A stretch of 64,000 nt of DNA, taken from Litorimonas sp. Lineage in GTDB: Bacteria; Pseudomonadota; Alphaproteobacteria; Caulobacterales; Maricaulaceae. The stretch is taken from assembly GCA_029936425.1 (NCBI GenBank), contig JAPYSU010000003.1, positions 1 through 64,000 on the forward strand, written 5' to 3'. Below, piece after piece: positions 24,420 to 33,337 of the stretch; the stretch's first letter is position 1, and every line of letters begins with the position of its first letter. Below the pieces are notes generated by a model. The model had not been told where the DNA came from and made no database searches. It worked only from the letters and a program-made list of their open reading frames with translations. The position numbers and the translations under genes were made by a program.

Positions 24420-25174
24420 AGTTAGTTGCTGAAAATATCACCGTAAAAGCTCAGAATTCAGCTCTGGTCGAGAATGCCTCATTTTCATTGCTGCAAGGCC
24501 GTCTGACAGCGTTATTAGGCCCTAATGGGGCGGGCAAAACGACATTATTACGCGCGGCCATGGGGCTGTCCAAACCGGAGGCGGGGCAGGTCTTGATTGA
24601 CGGGGAAGATGTTCAGAGCTTGTCACCGATGCGCCGTGCAAGACGTGTCGCCTACCTCCCGCAGCGACGACCTATGGCCTGGCCCAATACGGTTCGCGAC
24701 GTCGTGGCTTTGGGACGTTACTCACATGGGGCCAGCCTGGGGCGTTTGAAATCTAAGGACGCGGAGGCCGTTGATTCGGCCATTGAGGCTTGCGATATTG
24801 TTTCTCTGGCTCACAGAAAGACGGACACATTATCCGGAGGCGAAATGGCGCGTGTACATTGCGCGCGGGCCTTCGCCGCTCAGGCCCCGCTTTTGATTGC
24901 AGATGAGCCGGTCGCCGCCCTAGATCCACTTCACCAGTTTCGGGTTATGGATCTCCTAAAAGATTACACCGAAAACGGTCGCGGCGTTTTGGTTGTCCTT
25001 CATGATATCAGTCTGGCAGCCAGATATGCGGATCATCTGATTTGGATGAAAGACGGAAGAATTCTTGCGGACGGATCGCCTGAGGACACTCTGACAGAAA
25101 ACCGGCTTGCGGACGTCTATGGTGTCAAGAGCCGCGTAAAACGCAGCAAAGTTACAATCGAAGGCGCTTTGTAA
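24416..25174 (+). CDS. ABC transporter ATP-binding protein, BtuD/FecE type
   Basis: A 252-residue ATPase. Walker A is GPNGAGKTT near residue 36, the Q-loop follows in YLPQRRPMAWP, the signature is LSGGEMAR and Walker B is LLIADEPVAALD, then the switch His in VLHDIS. It energises the permease encoded just upstream. The overlapping ATGA start shows a single three-gene operon (binding protein, permease, ATPase) for one metal-chelate or cobalamin-type import system. Confidence 0.94.
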   Translation: MKLVAENITVKAQNSALVENASFSLLQGRLTALLGPNGAGKTTLLRAAMGLSKPEAGQVLIDGEDVQSLSPMRRARRVAYLPQRRPMAWPNTVRDVVALGRYSHGASLGRLKSKDAEAVDSAIEACDIVSLAHRKTDTLSGGEMARVHCARAFAAQAPLLIADEPVAALDPLHQFRVMDLLKDYTENGRGVLVVLHDISLAARYADHLIWMKDGRILADGSPEDTLTENRLADVYGVKSRVKRSKVTIEGAL

Positions 25175-25198
25175 AAGCCGGTTACGGTTTCGAAGCGC

Positions 25199-26185
25199 CT
25201 AAGTCGCTTCACCATTAAGATCCTGAAGTAATAGTCGTTTTCCAATGCCGCTCATCATCGCGGTCACAAACCGCATCTGCTCGAATAACATTTCTTCTTT
25301 CGAAAGGTAGCGATATTTGGAATGATCCAGCGGAGCAAAAAGAGATTTTTTCTTTGGAAAGTATTTTTTCCGGACCCATTCATTGCAGTCTTCATATGAT
25401 CTGAGAAGCAAAAGACGTTCTTTTTCGGTAATCAAGGAAATGCGTTTCTTCCCAATATACTCATCGCCCGTGAGTTCACGCACCAAATGATAAAATTCAT
25501 TGTCATGTGTTGTTTCGAATATGGCATGATTGCCGGATACCAAAGGAACAATCAGATCAGAAAAAGAGGGATTTACTTCGCCGATTGAGAAATCAAATTC
25601 GTCCTCTGATGGGTTTTTGAGAAAAAAATCGAAAGCATCATGCGCGATATTCTGATACTTCATCTCGCTGCGTTCAAAAACTCTCACATGAATATTTTCA
25701 TACCCTACATATTCTGCCCAAGCGCGAATGAGGGCGTCCCATTGACCAATTTTGGTTTTGGCGCGTTCCAACCAATCATTTAGGTTGGTTTCCCGCTTGG
25801 AGGACCATTGCTGCCATGTGGACAGTAAGAGATCATCCTGACGACGGATATAAAGCAGAACTTCTGTGTCAAAGTCTGCAAAAACAGGGCCGAAAAAGTC
25901 AGTTTTCCCCATATTGGAAAGGCTTTCGGCCGAAAGGACGATTTCTTTGTGGCCCCGGCTGGCAAGCCTATCGAGTTTTTCTCTCAGTTGAGCGCCGGGA
26001 AAATCATCATGGAAAAAGCTTTCAAATGAAAATGAGTGTTCCCCTGTTACGACTCCTGTATCATTAAGACGCGTATCCGGAACAGTAAGGCCGTATTGTT
26101 GAAACTTATCCAGGTTTTGCCGAATGAACCTTTGAATGGCTGAACTGCCCGTCTTGTTTGCCCCGATATGCAGTTTAATTTTCAT
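25199..26185 (-). CDS. Sulfotransferase-like protein
   Basis: A 328-residue cytoplasmic protein with a P-loop sulfotransferase-like fold. The N-terminal KLHIGANKTGSSAIQRFI fits the 5'-phosphosulfate-binding loop that binds PAPS. VLLYIRRQDDLLLSTWQQW near residues 110-130 fits the 3'-phosphate-binding helix with its conserved Arg. The rest is not recognisable. Such proteins transfer sulfate to glycans or other acceptors. It is one of three sulfotransferase-type domains within 8 kb, next to a glycosyltransferase giant, which suggests work on the same polymer. It is AT-richer than the transporter genes before it. Confidence 0.7.
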   Translation of the reverse strand: MKIKLHIGANKTGSSAIQRFIRQNLDKFQQYGLTVPDTRLNDTGVVTGEHSFSFESFFHDDFPGAQLREKLDRLASRGHKEIVLSAESLSNMGKTDFFGPVFADFDTEVLLYIRRQDDLLLSTWQQWSSKRETNLNDWLERAKTKIGQWDALIRAWAEYVGYENIHVRVFERSEMKYQNIAHDAFDFFLKNPSEDEFDFSIGEVNPSFSDLIVPLVSGNHAIFETTHDNEFYHLVRELTGDEYIGKKRISLITEKERLLLLRSYEDCNEWVRKKYFPKKKSLFAPLDHSKYRYLSKEEMLFEQMRFVTAMMSGIGKRLLLQDLNGEAT

Positions 26186-26492
26186 ATTTAAAGTCGTTTA
26201 ATTTAAGAAGTGGGTTGAAAAGTTCAGAACTTTTGTCTCTCTGGAACAATAGCTGTAAACTCAACTCACTACCATGGAGAAAATGTAATATCTGTGAAGC
26301 AGAACTTTCCTGAATGGATTCTAATGCAGTTGAAATTACAAAATAGGTTTTTCAAGACTAGTGTCAGCCTGTGAAACTCTATATGCCGTGATAAATTATT
26401 TGGCTGAATGTAGCTAATGAGATGGAATGAGATTGCCATCTTCTATAATCCACCCTGGCCAATAGGTATGGTTTTGTTGGAAAAGGAATAAA
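26186..26492. other. Divergent AT-rich promoter region between two sulfotransferase genes
   Basis: About 307 bp with no gene. It must hold the divergent promoters of the minus-strand gene (start 26185) and the plus-strand sulfotransferase (start 26493). No strong consensus stands out. An AAGGA ribosome binding site lies at its right end. Confidence 0.5.
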
Positions 26493-27272
26493 ATGACGGG
26501 TCCTATTTTTATTGTCGGCAATGGACGCTCCGGGACGAGTGTTCTTTTAAACACAATACGCAAGACACTGGATATTCCAGGCCATGGGGAAGGACACTTT
26601 CACCCTCTTGCCTTTGAACTCATGACATCGGCGAACCGGTTTTTTAAAAAGAACGAACGCAAAGCCCAGAGTGAGAATCATTTGCTTCACTATGTGGAGC
26701 TTAAGAAAATTAAGAGAGAAATTAGAAATATCATCGCCGCCACTTACAAAGAACAATATGGCACCGAATACTTCATCGATAAAACTCCTGGGCCCCAAGG
26801 CGTGCAGAGTGTGCCCTTTGTTCAGGACGCTTTTCCAAATACCAAAGTCATCTTTGCGCACCGCAGGGGCATAGAGGTCGTACGCTCTGCCATGAAAAAA
26901 TTCCCTCATGTGGAATTTGAGGGGCATTGCAAAATTTGGAAAAACAGTATGGCGAATTGGAGAACGGCCCGATCTCAGTTACATGTTCCCTACCTTGAAA
27001 TTGACCAGCATGATATTGCGAATTCACCTTCTCTTGTTTCTAAGCGAATAGGGGACTTGCTCGAGCTGGATGAGGAACAAGTCAAAACGCTTGAAACATA
27101 TTTTACAAATGACCGCCCTCAATCCAGCGGCGACTTAAATACCGGGATGGTAAGCCTCGAAACATCGGGATGGGACGAAGAACAAATTAGAATATTCCGG
27201 AGAAATTGCGGGGCCATTATGACCGAGTTTGGCTATTCCGAAGGAAGTGATTACAGGGTTTCTTCTGAATAG
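26493..27272 (+). CDS. Sulfotransferase family protein
   Basis: A 259-residue protein. The N-terminal PIFIVGNGRSGTSVLLNTI is a clear 5'-phosphosulfate-binding loop, and KVIFAHRRGIEVVRSAMKKFP is the 3'-phosphate-binding segment with the conserved Arg and Ser. It should use PAPS to sulfate a carbohydrate or other acceptor in the cytoplasm. An AAGGA site precedes the ATG. It converges with the 1817-residue gene, and a stem-loop at 27313-27340 (GCCTAAG/CTTAGGC) lies at the junction. Confidence 0.85.
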   Translation: MTGPIFIVGNGRSGTSVLLNTIRKTLDIPGHGEGHFHPLAFELMTSANRFFKKNERKAQSENHLLHYVELKKIKREIRNIIAATYKEQYGTEYFIDKTPGPQGVQSVPFVQDAFPNTKVIFAHRRGIEVVRSAMKKFPHVEFEGHCKIWKNSMANWRTARSQLHVPYLEIDQHDIANSPSLVSKRIGDLLELDEEQVKTLETYFTNDRPQSSGDLNTGMVSLETSGWDEEQIRIFRRNCGAIMTEFGYSEGSDYRVSSE

Positions 27273-27334
27273 AGCGCTAAAAAACTGGCTCTCAAGCTGT
27301 CCATCAGATCAGGCCTAAGCTGGAAGGTTTCAAC

Positions 27335-30300
27335 TTAGGCAATCTTTTCAAGTTTCTCGATGAAATCCTCGACCGGGTTTTCCGGCAAAAAGTCGAGTAT
27401 CTGTTGTCTCGCCAATTGTCCGATTTCTTCCCAGTCAGCCCTCTGCTCCATAGCGCGTTTCAAGGCGTCCTCTACTGCTTCCGGGTCAGGATCTGAGGCA
27501 ATAAAACCGGACTTATTATTTGATACGACTTCAGCGTGACCGCCAATATCCGTCAGGATAGGGACCCGGCCTGATAACATGGCGCTGACAAGCATGATGG
27601 GCAGTCCTTCCATACGCGAAGGCATGAGCAAAGCGTGGTTGGATTTCCAGATGTCGGAGATATCTGCCACACGGCCATGGAGCCTGAAACTTTCAATCCC
27701 TTTTTGCTTGGCGAGATCGCGCAAATTCTGTTCATCCGGACCGGAGCCGTAAAAATTGAAGGTAATGTTTTTGGATTTCCATTCTTCCTTGCCCAGAAAT
27801 TCGGTCAGAATATCCTGCCCCTTATGGATGAATAAGAGTTTCGAGGGGATAGCGATCTGAGTGTTGTCGTCCGATGGCCAGTCCGGGACCACAGAGCGGT
27901 CTATGTGGTAAGGATTAAAGTGCAGACTGCTATTCTTTAATTTGGACCCGAGGCGATCCTGCATCACCCTTTGATTATTCCAACAGGTAAAGAAGGTCTG
28001 CTTTGCTTCGCTATACCCTTTTTTGACGGCTTTGGTTTTTTCCTTGCGAATAGCCCAGAATCTAGCCTCTTTTGTCAGTTGATTGACGATGGCATAAGGG
28101 ATGCCAGCTTCTTTCAAATCCGGATAAAATTCGAGGCCTTCATCTTGGTCGCCCAAAGAAACTATGACCAAATCAGGTTTGTATTTTATCAGATCGGCAA
28201 AACCGTCTTCTGATTTGAAAAGAAGTTTAATGCCGGCCCGCTCCATCTCGTCAAAAAATTCGGGTCGCGGCTCCCATTTCTTGATGACGGCGAAAACGTC
28301 ATGCCCTTTTTCGCGAAGAGCCATTGCGGTTTCTCGCCATAGCATTTCGCTCCCACCGTAATGCGAACCGTTATTCGTCGTGATGAATCCAAACCTCTTT
28401 CGTCCGGCGGCTTGCTCCCTCGATTTATCCAAAAGAGGCAATATGACAGGAACTTCGGTGTTCTTTTCAACTTTTTCGATCCGGTAATCCCGGTTCAAAA
28501 ACCAGTCCATGCGATCCATATCCTCTTGACGGATTGGGAAGTGGGCGCAGAGATATTCCCGAATATTTGCAAGCTCTTCCAAATAGTCCAGAGATTTGCC
28601 GCGAATACGCGTGACGCTTTTTTCATGACGCCTGAAATGATTGAGAGACTCTGCGCAATAGGCAATATTGCCGCTACGAAGAAGATGGGAGTAAAGTTTC
28701 CAGTCGCCTGTATATTGAAGACCCGATAAGACAGATTTTGCATCATCCAGGCAGGATCTTCTCAACAGGGCCGCACTCGCATTTGGAATCGTGTTCCGGA
28801 AACATAAAGCATCTACGACTTCCCGAACGCCAAGTTCTGTATAGCTTTCGCTCCAACGAGTTGTGGATACATCTCTGGAATGGGCGCGATTATCTTCGGC
28901 TGTCACGTCGCCGTGTCCGTCTATCCGCTGCGACTCGGCATAAACAATATTTGTCTCATTATCTGCCAAAGACAGTAGCTTTTCTATGAAGTCAGGTTCG
29001 CACCTATCATCTGCTTCTGCAATCCACACCCAATCTTCTGTGGCGGCTTCGAAACCTTTGATCCACTGATTGTAAACGCCTGAGTTTTCTTCGCTGGCGA
29101 TTATTTGGTAAGGTATATCCTGTTTTGAGAGCAATTCTTCTGCAACGCTCACGCTGTCATCCGATGAAGCATCATCGAGGAATATAATCTGGGCCGGGCT
29201 TACTGTCTGATAAAAAATCGACCCTAGCCGCTCTTCGAGATATTCGGCGTAATTATAATTCGGGACGATAACGCTGACAGAAGCTGTTTTGCTTTTAAAG
29301 TCGGTTGGCGCATTGCGTTTTTTGTAAGTTTGCAGGTTTAATGTCTTGTCAAATTCCGACGGTTTATGTTTCTGAGATGTAGGTTTGGGCCTGTCTTTAA
29401 AGACGGCATCAAACATGGAGTTGATCTTCTCTCCAAGAACTTCATAGGAAAACAAATCTTTTGCGCGCTGGCGGGATGCTTGCCCGAGCGCGTCGGTAAA
29501 CTCTCTAGATTGGATCATTTTCTCTATGTAATCCAAGGCCATTTCAGGTTTGCGATAGGGAATTACAAAGCCGGTTTTCTCGTGATCCACGACCTCGGGT
29601 AAGGCGCCGTGATCATAAACAATTGACGGCAGACCCGCCGCGCCGCCTTCGGCAATGGTGCGGCCAAAAGATTCAGCGAAGTGAGAGAAATTCAAGACAG
29701 CGTCGATCGTACTTATGGCGTCGACAACATTACTAATATAGCCCCGGAATACCACATTGGTGAGGCCTTTACGTTTGACAACTTTACGAAGGCGTTCAGT
29801 TTCTTCTGTTTCGGGACCAATCAAATGAAACTCGACATTCAATCCCTTTTCGGCCGAGAGTTTCGCAAGTTCGACAACATCCGCAATTCCTTTTTTAGGA
29901 AGATTACTGCTCAACATGCCAAAGCGGAACGTCGCATCATTTCGCTTATTCTCAATTTGATCAAAATCTTCAATTTTTATGGCGTTATAAATGAGGAAAC
30001 TATTGTCAGGATTGCCAAAAATCTCGAGTGTTGCATTTGAGTTTCCAACAACGAAATCACTCCGGGCCACAACGTCCTTGATGATTTCTTCTGCGGGTTT
30101 TCCGATAGCTTCAATCAGATCCGGGTCATGCGTAATGGCTTCTCTGATATGGCAAATGCCCGGAAGGTTGAAACGGCGAGCCGCTTCCAGAGGTTCGCGA
30201 AGCATAATCGTATTGACATAGACAGCGTCGACTTGATGCGTTTTAATAAGGTTGCCATATTGCGATATAAGTGACTCCGCCATGCCTTTGCGGCTCTCCC

Positions 30301-32788
30301 ACCAGATTTTTTTTGTAAAATGGACGGCGTCGACTTGTTTCGAAAGCTGCCTTACATATTCTGTATCCGGATTGGGCAATGCTACAATGACGCTGTATTT
30401 CGATCTGTCGATTGATGTGACAACGTCCAGAAAGCTTCTTTCACTCCCAAACAAATGACCTGTCGCAGAATGCGCTACGGCCAAGATGACGGGCCTGTCG
30501 GAATCTGAGAATGCGGCGGCCTCAGCATTGGTTGGTATATTTAAGTTCTGGCCCGTTTCGAGGAAATGGCCAAGCGGGCTAATTGTTTTATCGGATTCGA
30601 GATATTCCTTTTGGTACCAATTTGGGTCAAAGCTTGGATGTGGCTGAAAACCCAAACTCTCGCCAATCTGCATATAATGAATAAGAGGGCATATGCCGTC
30701 CTGTTTTGCTGAGAGATTATTTTCCAAATACCAGTTAGAATAAAACCAGGCAGATGGATTTCGGCCTTCTCGCCACCCTGACTTGAAATAATGAATATGA
30801 GGCAGAACATGGCTCGTCTCGACATCCGGATAGAGGTGATTATAGTAATGAGTATCAAAGACCGGGCAGGGGGATCGGCCTTCCTCGGACCCATATTCGA
30901 GAAAATGCAAATAGGCCTTATGTCCTAAATCCGATAGGTCGCTATAACGTTTTTTATACCAGACAGCATCAAATAAAGGATGAGGAGATAAATCCAGAGA
31001 CGCGCCGACTTCCAAATAATGCTCAACTAAATCAGTATCCGCGGCGAGGTTTAGCCCTTTACACTGTAACTGATAATGTGACTCTACAAAGCCTTCCACG
31101 AGGAGAGCTCTTAGCGTTTCATTTATGGGCAATCTGGTTTTGCTCTGGGGCTCACCAAGAACAGCATTTTCATTTGAAGGAGAAGCCGACTTAGGTGCAA
31201 CAAAAGCAGTTTTCGTATTCAGCGGTTGAGATTGAGATAAACGCGAAATTTTCTCAGCTTGTTCATTTATTTTTTTAGAGTTTTCGCGCGCCAGCAATCT
31301 TTTTGTTTCGCTCAAATCCGCGTTTACATTGGAAAACCGCTCAACTTCTTTTTTAAGATAAAGATTTTCAGTCTGAATGATTTCTAACTGCCTGACGCCG
31401 CGTTTCGTCGAAATAATCTCTTCTTGAAGGTCGCGAATTTGGCTGTCGTAACGCTCAATGCTTTCGTGATGTTCTTTTTCAAGATTGGTTGTATAGTTCT
31501 TGTACTGAGTAATATTGCCCTGATGCTCTTTTTCAAGTTCAGCTATATTATCTTGATGCTCCTTTCTCAGGTGAAGAATGTCCTCTTCATACTCCTTCGC
31601 TTTGGACTGATAGCTCTCTTCCTTTTTTTCACCTGTTTCGATAGTTTCCTGAAGACGTTCCCCAAGCTTTTCTCGCTCCTTATTCGTTTCGACGATCTGC
31701 TTTTGAAGGTAATCGATTTTGTGTTTGAAAGATTTAGCAAGCTCTTCGCCTTTTTCGAGAGACTCATTTAATTGAGCGATATCTTCCTCAGCGCGGGCAC
31801 GCAGCTCAGTGGTCTCCTCCTTGGTTGAGGTAAGGTCTTTACTCAGTCCGCGGGCAAATTGCTCCGTTTTGGAGAGGAGGGGGTAGAAGACGCGTCCGGC
31901 AAAATTGAACTGCCTTCGAAGCTTGTTTAGTCGCCGCTTGGCTTTGTCGCTTAAGGGTTTGTCTTTAGTCGCAGAGAGCAGGAGTTCGTAAACCTCTAAA
32001 CTCAGCGCAAGCATTTCATGATCAGAACCAGTGTCGTCATCTTTAGACTCGTGGTGCTTCAAGTCTTTACTGAGATATTTATTGACTTTAGTTTGTGCCG
32101 CCTTTGTGAGCTTGAAAGGTTTAATTTCTAGCTGTTCATTAATCCGCGCGACTTCTGCTTTCCAGTCGCCAAGTAAGTTTTCATAGTGAACGAAGCATCT
32201 GTTATGGCTTCGCGTTTGAAACTCCCCATCCAGATTATAGCGTAGCCAAAGCCCAAGTCCGCGCTCCATATTCATCTTGTCTCTGTGATTGAGCGATTTG
32301 GCGACTTCCAACGGGTGGCGAAGACAAAAGATATAATTAGGCGCAAAAATGTTATCCTGCTGAAGCGAGGTATTCCAAAAATCTGCGATACGGCAAATGC
32401 GAGGATCTTTTACAGCGGCTATTTTATCGCCGGGGAATTCTTCTTTAACGACATTTAAAATCCTTTCGTCAAAATGCTTGGATTTTAACTGTCGGAGGCT
32501 CTCTTTTTTGAGGTCTGACAAGTCCGTCCAGCCGGAGTCCACGGAGTTCAAAATCTCCTCATTTAGCTGCATGACAGCGCGGGACTCATTATAACCCCGG
32601 CTATTATATTCATTCGCCTCGACCGGGCTCTTAGGATCAGACGCGCCGAGCCGGTTCATCACGCCTGTTAAAGCAGACGTACCACTTCTGTGCATGCCCG
32701 TAATCAGGAGGATGGGCTTGGCTTGGGTTTTATCGCTTTGAGGCGAAGCGGCCGATTTCTTTTTAGATTTACTCTTTTTCACACTCAT
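27335..32788 (-). CDS. Giant multidomain sulfotransferase-coiled coil-glycosyltransferase protein (GT4-GT2-GT4)
   Basis: A 1817-residue cytoplasmic protein. From the N-terminus: a lysine-rich leader; a sulfotransferase domain (about 24-270) with ILLITGMHRSGTSALTG and YIFCLRHPLEVAKSL; a long charged coiled coil (about 313-520) with repeated EKEHQ/EHHES units; four repeats (about 569-750) of the pattern HPLFD..WY...Y.D....G..HYL..G..EGR.P; a GT4 glycosyltransferase (about 766-1130, with GTIAEGGAAGLPSIVYDHGALPE-type donor site); a GT2 domain (about 1173-1400, VSVIVPNYNYAEYLEERL, then EADDRCEPDF); and a second GT4 (about 1468-1817, LLMPSRMEGLPIMLVSAMLSG). The ATG at 32788 precedes a lysine-rich leader and is preferred over 32887. 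It probably builds and sulfates a surface glycan. The polymer is unknown. Confidence 0.88.
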   Translation of the reverse strand: MSVKKSKSKKKSAASPQSDKTQAKPILLITGMHRSGTSALTGVMNRLGASDPKSPVEANEYNSRGYNESRAVMQLNEEILNSVDSGWTDLSDLKKESLRQLKSKHFDERILNVVKEEFPGDKIAAVKDPRICRIADFWNTSLQQDNIFAPNYIFCLRHPLEVAKSLNHRDKMNMERGLGLWLRYNLDGEFQTRSHNRCFVHYENLLGDWKAEVARINEQLEIKPFKLTKAAQTKVNKYLSKDLKHHESKDDDTGSDHEMLALSLEVYELLLSATKDKPLSDKAKRRLNKLRRQFNFAGRVFYPLLSKTEQFARGLSKDLTSTKEETTELRARAEEDIAQLNESLEKGEELAKSFKHKIDYLQKQIVETNKEREKLGERLQETIETGEKKEESYQSKAKEYEEDILHLRKEHQDNIAELEKEHQGNITQYKNYTTNLEKEHHESIERYDSQIRDLQEEIISTKRGVRQLEIIQTENLYLKKEVERFSNVNADLSETKRLLARENSKKINEQAEKISRLSQSQPLNTKTAFVAPKSASPSNENAVLGEPQSKTRLPINETLRALLVEGFVESHYQLQCKGLNLAADTDLVEHYLEVGASLDLSPHPLFDAVWYKKRYSDLSDLGHKAYLHFLEYGSEEGRSPCPVFDTHYYNHLYPDVETSHVLPHIHYFKSGWREGRNPSAWFYSNWYLENNLSAKQDGICPLIHYMQIGESLGFQPHPSFDPNWYQKEYLESDKTISPLGHFLETGQNLNIPTNAEAAAFSDSDRPVILAVAHSATGHLFGSERSFLDVVTSIDRSKYSVIVALPNPDTEYVRQLSKQVDAVHFTKKIWWESRKGMAESLISQYGNLIKTHQVDAVYVNTIMLREPLEAARRFNLPGICHIREAITHDPDLIEAIGKPAEEIIKDVVARSDFVVGNSNATLEIFGNPDNSFLIYNAIKIEDFDQIENKRNDATFRFGMLSSNLPKKGIADVVELAKLSAEKGLNVEFHLIGPETEETERLRKVVKRKGLTNVVFRGYISNVVDAISTIDAVLNFSHFAESFGRTIAEGGAAGLPSIVYDHGALPEVVDHEKTGFVIPYRKPEMALDYIEKMIQSREFTDALGQASRQRAKDLFSYEVLGEKINSMFDAVFKDRPKPTSQKHKPSEFDKTLNLQTYKKRNAPTDFKSKTASVSVIVPNYNYAEYLEERLGSIFYQTVSPAQIIFLDDASSDDSVSVAEELLSKQDIPYQIIASEENSGVYNQWIKGFEAATEDWVWIAEADDRCEPDFIEKLLSLADNETNIVYAESQRIDGHGDVTAEDNRAHSRDVSTTRWSESYTELGVREVVDALCFRNTIPNASAALLRRSCLDDAKSVLSGLQYTGDWKLYSHLLRSGNIAYCAESLNHFRRHEKSVTRIRGKSLDYLEELANIREYLCAHFPIRQEDMDRMDWFLNRDYRIEKVEKNTEVPVILPLLDKSREQAAGRKRFGFITTNNGSHYGGSEMLWRETAMALREKGHDVFAVIKKWEPRPEFFDEMERAGIKLLFKSEDGFADLIKYKPDLVIVSLGDQDEGLEFYPDLKEAGIPYAIVNQLTKEARFWAIRKEKTKAVKKGYSEAKQTFFTCWNNQRVMQDRLGSKLKNSSLHFNPYHIDRSVVPDWPSDDNTQIAIPSKLLFIHKGQDILTEFLGKEEWKSKNITFNFYGSGPDEQNLRDLAKQKGIESFRLHGRVADISDIWKSNHALLMPSRMEGLPIMLVSAMLSGRVPILTDIGGHAEVVSNNKSGFIASDPDPEAVEDALKRAMEQRADWEEIGQLARQQILDFLPENPVEDFIEKLEKIA

Positions 32789-33240
32789 CGTCCGATAAAA
32801 TATAATTTGATTGCCAATATTAAGAACAAGCGTCGCGACCTGCCGAGGACAGTCTGATAAGCTAGAACCATGAGGCATAAACCACAAGCATCATCTTATT
32901 TCAATTGTAATGAATTTGCGGTTTGAAAAGAGAGGGTAATTAAACAAGCAAACTTTAAAATGATTGAATTGTTCAATATAAAAAGGCACAAAACCTATGC
33001 TGCATAGTCGCGTAGGAGGAATATCAACTATAGTATTGCTGATTCTTGCTGGATACAATCTGGGGGCGAAATTCATTTCACCCCTTCCAATTACTCAACT
33101 GAACTCATTACATAAGTTAAAGATAGGTAAAAATTGTAGGTTTTATGGGAGAAAATAGGTTTAAATCGCCCAAACTTCCCCTTGACGGGCGAGTAACTCC
33201 CAAATAATACACAGTAATGCAGAGGGCGGTTAATACCGGG
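32789..33240. other. AT-rich intergenic region with no supported gene
   Basis: This gap separates the minus-strand giant gene from the plus-strand secreted-protein tandem. A 53-codon plus-strand frame at 32997-33158 has one hydrophobic stretch but no ribosome binding site or known family, so I do not call it. Divergent promoters are expected here. Confidence 0.4.
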
Positions 33241-33337
33241 CTTTCCGAGTTGATGACGTCGTTCACATGCTTACATCGTGAATTTCTGCCTGTGCGGATT
33301 TCGCAAAACTTTGAACTGATTTACAAATGAGGAAATC
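33241..33337 (+). promoter_or_regulatory. Duplicated leader, copy 1 (before the first acidic secreted protein)
   Basis: A 97-bp leader nearly identical to 34892-34988. Both begin CTTTCCGAGTTGATGACGTC, contain a GACGTC-centred imperfect palindrome and the stretch TGATTTACAAA, and end with the ribosome binding site GAGGAAATC directly before the ATG. Conservation of noncoding sequence alongside the gene suggests that it holds the promoter or an operator or mRNA element kept for strong, matched expression. Confidence 0.65.

Noticed and set aside
25175..25210. Hairpin GAAGCG/CGCTTC at 25192-25210 as a terminator
   Set aside because: Stem is short and no T run follows; evidence too weak.
26186..26492. 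Possible sigma-54 or phage-type promoter between the sulfotransferase genes
   Set aside because: No convincing consensus; region is simply AT-rich.
32997..33158. 53-codon plus-strand frame with a hydrophobic stretch
   Set aside because: No ribosome binding site, no recognisable family, AT-rich background where such frames are common.
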